The position numbers and the translations under genes were made by a program. Of a stretch of DNA of 64,000 nt, positions 56,645-64,000 are shown one piece after another. Each line of letters begins with the position of its first letter. The stretch's first letter is position 1. The notes below the pieces were generated by a model. The model was given only the letters and a program-made list of their open reading frames with translations, ran no database searches and was not told where the DNA came from. Source of the DNA: JAGTVG01 sp942491935. GTDB taxonomy: Bacteria > Bacteroidota > Bacteroidia > Cytophagales > Cyclobacteriaceae. Where the stretch lies: contig CALOCZ010000010.1 of NCBI GenBank assembly GCA_942491935.1, positions 1 to 64,000 of the forward strand, read 5' to 3'.

Positions 56645-58876
56645 TTAAAGATTTCTTAATTGATTTGATGTTTTGTCTTTTGTCAGGGTAATAAAAACAC
56701 CCAGGAAGATGAACCGCTTTGCCGGCTGGCCTATCGGAATACCAGAATACGTTCCACTTTCATCAGGGACCAGGCTGTACTGGTAACCGAATATATTATC
56801 ACGGCCCAAAACATTAGTCACTGAAAAATGGATAATAAAATTCGTTTTTAAGAGATAACTGAAATTCATGCTCAGGTCATGATAGGCAGGCGTTCTTTGG
56901 GCATTAAAAGAATCAGAATTCGGATCATTATATGGCCTGCTTGATCCATAGGAATAGGTTAATCCTACCTGTGTTTGAATTTGTTGTATGAAGTGCTTGT
57001 AGACAAAGGAGAAATTATGACTGGAAGCAAAATACGGGACACTTTCTGTCGGGTAATCTCTGTATAGCCTTTCAGTATCCAGAAATGAATAAGATATCCA
57101 ATAGTCTACATTTCTGAATGTTTTGCTATCACGCCAGAACAAATCCAGTCCGGTTGCATATCCGTAACCCGCATTAGAGAGATTCTCATAATCAGTGATA
57201 TCCTTTCTGGTATATTGAACCAGTTGGTCATAATCTTTATAGTAAGCTTCTGCCCTGAAAGTCCGATTTTCTTTCGAATACTGAAAGTTCAGGATATAGT
57301 GAAGTGCCCGTTCGTCATTCAAATTATTTTGAAATGTGAGCATTTGTGGATGCGGCCGCTGACGGTAAATCCCGCTTGCAAAAGAAACCTGGCTGAATTT
57401 TCCGGTTTTATAGGCCAGAGATATCCTTGGGCTTAAGGTAGATTTCTTTGCCAGGGTAGCATATTCCCATCGGCCACCTATCACACCTATAAATTTATTG
57501 GAGAAATATATGTTCGTCTCTGCATAAAGGGCAGGTATCCATTCGTTGATTTGCCTGATAAAGGATGTTTCGCCAGGAATATCCGAATCACTTTCCGATG
57601 ATAAATCAGTGTTTTGATTATAAGAATACTGGAAAACATCCGTTCCGATCTTTAAATTGGCAGTCTTTCCCTTATCAAAGATGCTTGTAAATTTGAAATG
57701 AAGGTTATTAAGCTTTTCATCCGATGAGAAATACTCCATATTTATCCTGTCATCTGACCATGTATTTGAAATTCCGGCATCAACCATCCAGAAATTCTTC
57801 AGGATGCCCTGGTAGTTGGCATTCAGATAATGGTAGTTATTTGAAAGATCCATTCTCACCAACTCCGTAACATCCAGAGGGGAAGGTTGATCCAGGTTCA
57901 TCTTCGACAATTCGCCTGTATAAAAAACCTTCAGATTCCCTTCCTTACCCACTTTTTGCCTGAACATAACGGTATTCTGCCAAGATGAAGGTGCACTTAT
58001 CCATTCAGTTTCTTGAGGAACAAGCCAGAAATAAGGCGTAAGGTCTGTATAGAATGTCTCAACAAATATTGAATTCCTGTCCCACTTCTGGGTATGTGAT
58101 ATACCGCCACCAACAGTCATAAAAGACAGATCAGTTTGTGTTTGCAGTGCTTCATTATCTGTTTTCAGGTTCAAGGTACCTGATAAGGCCTGTCCGAATT
58201 CTGCTGAATAACCTCCGGTACTGAATGTAGTACCGGAGAAGAGGAAGGGTGAGAAACGCATACGGGAAGGTATGTTGTTGGGTGTTAATCCATAGGGTTG
58301 AGAAACCAGAATGCCATCGATATAGTTTTTTGTTTCAGAATCGTCTCCTCCCCTGACGAACAACCGCCCGGTCTCTCCTACTGTTTGTGTTCCGGGAAGT
58401 GTGTTCAAAACACCCGGGATGTCGGCTGTCGCCCCAGCTGTGGTAACAATATCTAATGGTTTAAGGACAGTCGATTTTTTTTCATCCGAAGCATCAAAGA
58501 CACCGGCTGTGATCACCAGGTCATCCAGCCTTTTCGTTTCTTCCTGCAATATGATCTTGATTGCTCCTGAAGGATTACTCATGTCAATTTTCTGCTGGGA
58601 ATCCATATATCCCACAGCGCTGCATATCAGGATCTGCAGTCCTGCTAATTCAGTCTGGAAAGTAAATTGCCCATCTGGAGAAGAGGCTGTTCCATCGTAA
58701 GAATCCAGGATGTAGACATTGGCACCAATAAGCGGTTGACCTTCATTATCGGATACAGAACCCTGGATTGTGGTTTGAGCGAATACAGGGGAAGGTGATG
58801 TCAGCAGGGTAATCGCAAATAGCAATGATATAATGTGCAATAAAAGAACATGATTACTAAATCGTATTTTCATCAT
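56645..58876 (-). CDS. TonB-dependent outer membrane receptor
   Basis: 743 residues. Signal peptide (about 1-33); carboxypeptidase-regulatory-like beta domain (about 35-120, IQGSVSDNEGQPLIGANVYI); plug domain (about 125-240, TAGATADIPGVLNTLPGTQT and RLFVRGGDDSETKNYIDGI); 22-strand beta barrel to the end. No SusD gene follows, so not a classic polysaccharide locus; the substrate may be a metal complex, vitamin or peptide. First gene of the operon with TPR, LytS and LytTR genes. Confidence 0.93.
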   Translation of the reverse strand: MMKIRFSNHVLLLHIISLLFAITLLTSPSPVFAQTTIQGSVSDNEGQPLIGANVYILDSYDGTASSPDGQFTFQTELAGLQILICSAVGYMDSQQKIDMSNPSGAIKIILQEETKRLDDLVITAGVFDASDEKKSTVLKPLDIVTTAGATADIPGVLNTLPGTQTVGETGRLFVRGGDDSETKNYIDGILVSQPYGLTPNNIPSRMRFSPFLFSGTTFSTGGYSAEFGQALSGTLNLKTDNEALQTQTDLSFMTVGGGISHTQKWDRNSIFVETFYTDLTPYFWLVPQETEWISAPSSWQNTVMFRQKVGKEGNLKVFYTGELSKMNLDQPSPLDVTELVRMDLSNNYHYLNANYQGILKNFWMVDAGISNTWSDDRINMEYFSSDEKLNNLHFKFTSIFDKGKTANLKIGTDVFQYSYNQNTDLSSESDSDIPGETSFIRQINEWIPALYAETNIYFSNKFIGVIGGRWEYATLAKKSTLSPRISLAYKTGKFSQVSFASGIYRQRPHPQMLTFQNNLNDERALHYILNFQYSKENRTFRAEAYYKDYDQLVQYTRKDITDYENLSNAGYGYATGLDLFWRDSKTFRNVDYWISYSFLDTERLYRDYPTESVPYFASSHNFSFVYKHFIQQIQTQVGLTYSYGSSRPYNDPNSDSFNAQRTPAYHDLSMNFSYLLKTNFIIHFSVTNVLGRDNIFGYQYSLVPDESGTYSGIPIGQPAKRFIFLGVFITLTKDKTSNQLRNL

Positions 58877-58891
58877 TTTGAGGTTTTGATG

Positions 58892-58906
58892 GGATGAAAT
58901 TCATCC
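58892..58906. promoter_or_regulatory. palindrome before the TonB receptor gene
   Basis: GGATGAAATTCATCC, a perfect 7-1-7 inverted repeat, 15 nt before the receptor start. GGATGAAAT recurs at about 58955 and 59211. Well placed for an operator that controls the operon; the factor is unknown. Confidence 0.4.
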
Positions 58907-58973
58907 TAATTATGAAAACGATGAAAAAAAACTGACTGAACTGTCGAAAATACAGGATGAAATGTGGGAATAT

Positions 58974-59006
58974 AAAAAAAGCTTACCTGGCGGCAAGCCT
59001 TTTTTA
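58974..59006 (-). terminator. bidirectional terminator after the PorP/SprF gene
   Basis: GCTTACC / GGCAAGC stem with loop TGGC, flanked by A7 on the left and T6 on the right. It can stop transcription of the PorP/SprF gene from the right (minus strand, U tract from A7). Confidence 0.55.
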
Positions 59007-59040
59007 TATTTTATAACCTATCTTTTTTCTTTTTCTTTAT

Positions 59041-59218
59041 CCGGGCCGAGCGATTAGTAAATGTTCAATGGCCTTTATCCGTGAGCCTGCCTGCCGCCAG
59101 GCAGGAAACCAGTTAGCGAAGCCGAGCAGCCTGGCCGAGCGTTAATTCATGCCATGGCTGGATAGTAAAGGAGCCAGCAAGCAAAGAGAGCAGCTGCGCC
59201 AGATACTAAGGATGAAAT
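59041..59218. repeat. G+C-rich palindromic intergenic block
   Basis: Markedly richer in G+C than its surroundings. It contains a perfect palindrome (CCTGCCTG / CAGGCAGG with a CCGC loop, 59086-59105) and three copies of GCCGAGC (59045, 59121, 59134). No start-to-stop frame of note. It fills most of the 343-nt gap between the receptor start and the PorP/SprF stop. Looks like a mobile or REP-type repeat; a similar CTGTCGCCAGGC core lies inside the kinase gene at 55250-55262, possibly by chance. Confidence 0.45.
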
Positions 59219-59219
59219 A

Positions 59220-60308
59220 CTAAAATCTTTCTTTTTTCTTCTTTTTCATCCATCCCGGAGGATTCAACTCCAAATTATCATTATAGAAGGCTGGACAAGG
59301 AATTGCTTTCTTCTTCTTACGTAAATTCTTGATCTTTTTTGTCTTAAATTGGTAGATAAGGGAAAACTCATGTGCTCCATTTGTATTTACCCCCAGCTGT
59401 GAAACTGTAAAATCATAACTGTAGTTGAATTCAAAGTTCCAGGCGGCAAAACCAACAAGGAAGATCAACGCATCATGACTCATGTAAGAATCTCCTTGTG
59501 GGCCAGTAAATTTTTGTATGGGTACTCCGCGGTACCAGATACCGAACTTAATAGGTTCATAGTAGTAATTTATACCTATATCCAATTGGGTGAAAACATC
59601 CTGTATTTTATAATATATAGAAGGGGTGATATGCGTCGGTCGCTTGGAAGCGAACATACCAGAATTCAAAGGTATTTTCATCCCTGCATGCATCGTTATC
59701 TTCATAGGCAAACGATACACATCTTCCAGGAAAGAGGTATTTGGTTCATTTAGATGACTGGCAGCTGCACCAATCCATATTTTATCGTTATAGAACAAAA
59801 CACCGAAATCAAAATCGAAGAAACCCGTATTTCTCAAATTGTACGCAGCCGGGTCAACACTTGGGGCCCCGGTGCCACCAAATTCCAATTGATCGCCAAA
59901 CAGCATTTTGGTAAAGTCTATATCACGAATGGAATATTTAAAATTCAAACCCGAACTCCAAACCCAATTATTTCCGAGATAAACTTTATATGAATATATC
60001 ATCCCAAAACTTGTAGAACGCAGTCCTACACTTCCAGCCTTATCGGATACAACCTGAATACCGAAACCGCTGTTCCAGGTTGGCATATTCATATCCCAGC
60101 TGAAAGCATTTGAAATGAATGCCTGGGGCAGACTCGGCCATTGGATCCGGCTATTCAGCGTTACCCTGTGCGCAAAGCCGGTTCCGGCAAAAGCTGGATT
60201 TAAATATAATGGCGATGCATAATATTGAGAGAATTGCGGATCCTGTCCAAAACTTTCAAATATCATACAAAGAAAAAACATCAATATCAGAACGCCTCTT
60301 TTCATCAT
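59220..60308 (-). CDS. PorP/SprF family type IX secretion system membrane protein
   Basis: Outer-membrane beta-barrel of the PorP/SprF family; these anchor and sort large type-B T9SS cargo on the surface. The start is the ATG at 60308 (MMKRGVLILMFFLCMIFESFG signal peptide region, residues 1-21); a TTG at 60332 is not needed. Family start QDPQFSQYYASPLYLNPAFAG directly follows the signal. The lysine-rich C-terminal tail (about the last 45 residues) is an extension beyond the barrel. It is 52 nt downstream of the giant cargo gene, as is usual for such pairs. Confidence 0.94.
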   Translation of the reverse strand: MMKRGVLILMFFLCMIFESFGQDPQFSQYYASPLYLNPAFAGTGFAHRVTLNSRIQWPSLPQAFISNAFSWDMNMPTWNSGFGIQVVSDKAGSVGLRSTSFGMIYSYKVYLGNNWVWSSGLNFKYSIRDIDFTKMLFGDQLEFGGTGAPSVDPAAYNLRNTGFFDFDFGVLFYNDKIWIGAAASHLNEPNTSFLEDVYRLPMKITMHAGMKIPLNSGMFASKRPTHITPSIYYKIQDVFTQLDIGINYYYEPIKFGIWYRGVPIQKFTGPQGDSYMSHDALIFLVGFAAWNFEFNYSYDFTVSQLGVNTNGAHEFSLIYQFKTKKIKNLRKKKKAIPCPAFYNDNLELNPPGWMKKKKKERF

Positions 60309-60360
60309 TTTATTAATACCATATGGTTTCAAATAGTAATTTCATTTAATCAATCATTTC

Positions 60361-63300
60361 CTACCGCAATAGCATTACATCTCCCAATCGTGTTACCCGG
60401 TTGCCGTCATTTAATTTCAAGTCCAATTTATATACATATACATCGGCCGGTGATAATTTTCCCCTGTAATAGCCATCCCAACCTTTATTTTTATCATAAC
60501 TTTCAAAGAGCATTTCTCCCCAGCGGTTGAATATCTGCAGGTGGAATTCTACTGCTCCTTTTTCAATTGGCAGGAACACATCGTTAAATGCCGGATTGCC
60601 TATACCTCCTCCGGAACCACCTGGGCCGTCAGGATTCGGTGTAAATACATTTGGTGTGGCGACACGGCCACCTTCCTCTGCACGTACTGCCTTTTCAATT
60701 AAAAGAGAATCTTCGCACCCATATTCATTAGATACCCAGAGGAAGATATCATATACCCCCGGATAAATATATTGATAACTTGGTTCAAATTCGGTTGAAG
60801 TACCCACTCCGTCACCAAAATCCCAGAACCATTCCACACCTCCAATACTAAGGTTCGCTGTGTAGACAGGCTGGTTAGGAACGTATACCAGTGCTGGCCT
60901 TACGTTGAACTGAGCCAAAGGCACATCCCAAACTTCTATATAAAATTCCTTTATCTCCCTGACCACAATACCCAGATCATTTGTTGCTTCAAGTGTAACC
61001 GTATAAATACCTGGGTCATAGAAAGTAAAGCTCGGATTTTCTGCATTCGACCAACCCAAACCATCACCGAAAGTCCAGTAATAAGAATCCGGATCAGCGT
61101 ATTGTGAAAGATTTGTAAAGTTTACAGTCAAAGGCCGGCATCCTTCAAGAACATCCGCGGTAAAGTCCACAATTGGAGAGACGGGCTCAACAGCCGTATT
61201 TTCTGAATGCCTTTCTGTACACGGGCCGTAATTAACTTCCAAAGTGACCGCATAGACTCCATAGGTTTCATAGGTATGTTCAGCTAAGTCTGGATCATCA
61301 GAAGTATTTCCATCACCTAAGCTCCAATAATATTCCCATGGCCCATCATTGGTATTGTTGGCAATACTGATCGTACTTTCAGGCAAAACCTGACGTTCCG
61401 GGTCGATGGTAAAATCCGGGACCAGTTCCGGCCATACTATAACTTCCAGAGTATCTGATTCCTCACAGCCAAACCTGTTTTCTGCCAGATAGATCACTTC
61501 ATAAGTTATAGCATCCTGAGTCTGGTTAAGGAATTCATAGCTTGCATAAGGCGTCGTAAGTACCTCCTCCTGGTTATTCGATCCTTTTGGCCTGTAAAAC
61601 CAGGTATGATCAGAAGCCCCACTTGAAGAGTTTGTGAAGGTTACAAATAACGGGGAACATCCTTCCTCGATATCAGACGAAATACGCACATTGATATCCG
61701 GATCAACACGGACAGAAAGGTTTGTTGACACCTCACAGCCGGTATTCGGATTCACACCTGTAACTGTTATGATATAGGTTTTTGCCGAAGTAGTTGAACT
61801 GTTTATAAACATATGTGAAATAGATGTTTCAGTAGTTGTCGTATCATTGGGTTCTCCATCACCCCACTGCCATACATAATATGCTGTAGAGACAATATCA
61901 TTATTATTGAATGTAATCGAATATGGTGTACAACCTTCTGTAGGATCTTCAGTAGTGATATCAAGCATAATACCCGGATCTACGGTCAGTACTTTGGTAG
62001 TGGTATCTGCACAACCGGCAGGTGTTTCTGCGATAAATATTACATCAAAATTTTTCGTTGCATTTGTATTGTTTTCAAAAATATAGGAAGTAAACAGGTC
62101 ATGAGATAACAATGTATAGGTTGGATCACCCTGCTCTCTAAAATAATAACCTGTATTGGGCCCGGATAGATTTCCTGTTGTATAATTGTCGAAATTCACA
62201 TCCAGTGGCGCACATCCGGCTAAAGGCTCTGCATTAAACTCAGCGTCCGGTGTTTCATGAACAATGATCTCTGCCCTTCCTGAAACAAGTCCTTCACAAG
62301 CTGCCATACTACCATCTGATACACGGCTTAACACATATCTGGTATTCTCAAAGGGTTTCACATTGATCACATAAGTTGGATCCATGATATTATCCACTGT
62401 GGTTACTGTGCCCATATTGGTCTCATAATCAATCGACCATGGTGCAAGACCCGTTAAAGTGAATGTGACATCAACAGAATCCCCTTCACATATTTCTACA
62501 CTACTGTTACCACTTGTTACTCCTCCAACACTGACATATCCTGTTGGTAATTCATTTACTACCGCTGTCAGACTACCTGATACGTTTCCGATACATGTAG
62601 GTATATTGGAATCTGTAACAGATAATAAAGTATATGTTGTTGATCCTAATGATGGTGAATGGTTCAGAATTACGTCATCCTGGAAAATCATCTCTACGTA
62701 AGTATTACCCAAATCATCTTCATAGGTCAATTCGTATGGGGAATCCCCTGTCAGGCTTATTTCCAGTTCAATTTCTTCTCCCTCGCAAACGTATACAGTA
62801 TCTGTAAGCAGAATCGCTTCAGGTATCTCATTTACAGTGATTTCAACAGATGAACTGATATCTGCCGGACTACATCCTGTTGTACTATTGTCAATGGCAG
62901 ATACCAGGCTAAAGACAGTAGTTGTATCAAGCGTTAATGTAACCACATGTCCATCGTTAATATCAGTCAATATAAAGTCAGTACTTCCATCCGTGTAGGT
63001 CACATCAAAAGGTGCGACTCCAGAAAGGTTAAAGACGATTTCGGCATCCTCTCCTATACAAATGGCATCAATTGGCGCACTGATGGAGGCTGTCATCTCA
63101 GGAACTACTCTGACATAAACCTGATCTACATCTCCAACACAACCTACCGAACTGGTTGGAAAAACATCATATACCACATACTCCGGTGCGGCAGATATAT
63201 TGGTAAATACATCATTCATGATCATGTTATTCAATCCAATTCCAGTAGTAGGTGTTCCGGTTATATCAGGGTGCTGGGAATTTACAGATACCTGATAAGT

Positions 63301-64000
63301 TGCAGCGGCCACCGAACCCGGAAGCGTCTTGAATAGAATATTATTTGCTTCACCACTGCAAACAGTAGTTGACAGAAGTGGGTCGAGAACAGGTTCCGGA
63401 TTGATGGTAACTATAACATCCATCGGATCGCTGTTACATCCCGTTACTCCTTCCGCTATGACCCGGTATATTACCAACAATGGATTGGTGGTCGTATTTC
63501 TGTACATATCATTAGCGATCGCATTATCAGGCAATCCACTACCTGGTGCAGTAGAAGAAATAATTGTCAATAAAGGATCCGAAGTAACAGAAACAATGGT
63601 ATATCCCGAAACCGGAGGAGAACTTGGCGCAACATCAAATATTACATTAATAGGTAAATGGCTACAAACCGTTTTATTTAAATTGTTGGCTAATACCGGA
63701 TTCGGATCCACAAAAATTGTTACAGCATCTGAAGCAGATATACAACCTGTATTGGCATCTATAACAGTCAATTGATAGGTCCTGGAGATTTGAACCATTG
63801 TTGTAGTTAAGACCGTTTCGGTCGGATTAGCGATCGATGGAGCGTCGATATCAATATTCGGCGTCCACAAATAGGTATAAATCCCTGAACCACCTGAAGC
63901 GGCTGGAGAATCACCTAAGATTACCGATTCATTACTGCATACGGTTTGATCAGCACCGGCATGGGCAACAGGATTAGCGAATGAATTTACATCCAACGAA
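60361..64000 (-). CDS. giant PKD-repeat adhesin-like protein with T9SS type-B C-terminus (5' end outside window)
   Basis: At least 1212 residues, open to the right edge, so N-terminus missing. The region consists of many Ig-like/PKD domains, with a repeated pattern such as CEGDSVDVTFTLTGLAPW and PDFTIDPERQVLPESTISI, and PKD marks (YYWTFGDGLGWSNAENPSFT). The C-terminus is a gliding-motility-associated type-B sorting domain: NVFTPNPDGPGG, HLQIFNRWGEMLFES, KGWDGYYRGKLSPADVYVYK. It is exported by T9SS and bound on the surface with the PorP/SprF protein. Likely an adhesin or gliding-related protein. Confidence 0.93.
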   Translation of the reverse strand, partial: SLDVNSFANPVAHAGADQTVCSNESVILGDSPAASGGSGIYTYLWTPNIDIDAPSIANPTETVLTTTMVQISRTYQLTVIDANTGCISASDAVTIFVDPNPVLANNLNKTVCSHLPINVIFDVAPSSPPVSGYTIVSVTSDPLLTIISSTAPGSGLPDNAIANDMYRNTTTNPLLVIYRVIAEGVTGCNSDPMDVIVTINPEPVLDPLLSTTVCSGEANNILFKTLPGSVAAATYQVSVNSQHPDITGTPTTGIGLNNMIMNDVFTNISAAPEYVVYDVFPTSSVGCVGDVDQVYVRVVPEMTASISAPIDAICIGEDAEIVFNLSGVAPFDVTYTDGSTDFILTDINDGHVVTLTLDTTTVFSLVSAIDNSTTGCSPADISSSVEITVNEIPEAILLTDTVYVCEGEEIELEISLTGDSPYELTYEDDLGNTYVEMIFQDDVILNHSPSLGSTTYTLLSVTDSNIPTCIGNVSGSLTAVVNELPTGYVSVGGVTSGNSSVEICEGDSVDVTFTLTGLAPWSIDYETNMGTVTTVDNIMDPTYVINVKPFENTRYVLSRVSDGSMAACEGLVSGRAEIIVHETPDAEFNAEPLAGCAPLDVNFDNYTTGNLSGPNTGYYFREQGDPTYTLLSHDLFTSYIFENNTNATKNFDVIFIAETPAGCADTTTKVLTVDPGIMLDITTEDPTEGCTPYSITFNNNDIVSTAYYVWQWGDGEPNDTTTTETSISHMFINSSTTSAKTYIITVTGVNPNTGCEVSTNLSVRVDPDINVRISSDIEEGCSPLFVTFTNSSSGASDHTWFYRPKGSNNQEEVLTTPYASYEFLNQTQDAITYEVIYLAENRFGCEESDTLEVIVWPELVPDFTIDPERQVLPESTISIANNTNDGPWEYYWSLGDGNTSDDPDLAEHTYETYGVYAVTLEVNYGPCTERHSENTAVEPVSPIVDFTADVLEGCRPLTVNFTNLSQYADPDSYYWTFGDGLGWSNAENPSFTFYDPGIYTVTLEATNDLGIVVREIKEFYIEVWDVPLAQFNVRPALVYVPNQPVYTANLSIGGVEWFWDFGDGVGTSTEFEPSYQYIYPGVYDIFLWVSNEYGCEDSLLIEKAVRAEEGGRVATPNVFTPNPDGPGGSGGGIGNPAFNDVFLPIEKGAVEFHLQIFNRWGEMLFESYDKNKGWDGYYRGKLSPADVYVYKLDLKLNDGNRVTRLGDVMLLR

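Noticed and set aside
62459..63775. Plus-strand frames inside the giant PKD gene
   Set aside because: They are antisense to repeated Ig-like domains; composition mirrors the real gene and no motifs are seen.

Overview
The window is A+T-rich chromosomal DNA from a member of the Bacteroidota, most likely a marine or environmental Cytophagia-type bacterium. This rests on several features: a PorP/SprF-family protein beside a giant PKD-repeat protein with a gliding-motility/type IX secretion (T9SS) type-B C-terminus; a T9SS type-A sorting motif on the DUF1501 protein; a TonB-dependent receptor with a carboxypeptidase-regulatory domain; LytS/LytTR signalling; DUF1573; FtsX-family permeases; and promoters of the Bacteroidota form TTG-N18-20-TAnnTTTG. 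There are about 55 protein-coding genes and one tRNA(Asp). I see no rRNA, CRISPR array, insertion sequence or prophage.

Layout. 1-3370: DUF1800-DUF1501 exported pair on the minus strand. 3661-8959: acyl-CoA synthetase, a Gfo/Idh/MocA oxidoreductase, an ECF sigma factor overlapping a five-TM protein, and a small membrane protein. 9008-15226: an ABC-type FtsX permease, a sulfatase, YbjQ and small membrane proteins. 15474-21442: a sugar-oxidation-like group (YceI, SUMF1-domain protein, Gfo/Idh/MocA, ApbE, two TIM-barrel isomerases). 21757-24351: TPR sensor histidine kinase. 24925-30598: likely operon of FAH-family hydrolase, M23 peptidase, peroxiredoxin, VWA protein and class III aminotransferase. 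30854-35946: tyrS, a lipoprotein, patatin, metallo-hydrolase, accA and tRNA-Asp. 36190-44291: GH5 lipoprotein, a small unassigned locus, a sulfatase-kinase-murQ operon, an alkyltransferase-like protein and a sodium:solute symporter. 44353-53710: housekeeping genes (clpS, aminotransferase, heptose kinase, PPi-phosphofructokinase, phosphohexomutase, trpS, DUF1573). 53891-58876: TonB receptor-TPR-LytS-LytTR operon. 59220-64000: PorP/SprF and a giant T9SS cargo, which runs off the right edge.

The genes suggest a heterotroph that degrades polysaccharides (GH5, sulfatases, oxidoreductase/isomerase cluster), recycles amino sugars (MurQ with a BadF-type kinase), and secretes adhesins through T9SS.

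A recurrent oddity is that five genes carry single-base disruptions. The DUF1501 gene has one frameshift, DUF1800 two, the FAH-family gene one and the symporter one, and the FtsX permease has an in-frame TAA. The peroxiredoxin also lacks an ATG start. Several disruptions sit in homopolymers, so uncorrected sequencing error is as likely as gene decay. The least explained stretches are a degenerate GATCTGAT array spaced 24/33 nt (32746-32953), the small locus at 37829-38788 (strong Shine-Dalgarno sites, a hairpin and an orphan terminator), and a G+C-rich palindromic block at 59041-59218. No clearly new system is proven. The best candidates for new biology are the exported VWA/peptidase/aminotransferase operon, the TonB-TPR-LytTR operon with an upstream palindrome, and the sulfatase-kinase-murQ operon.
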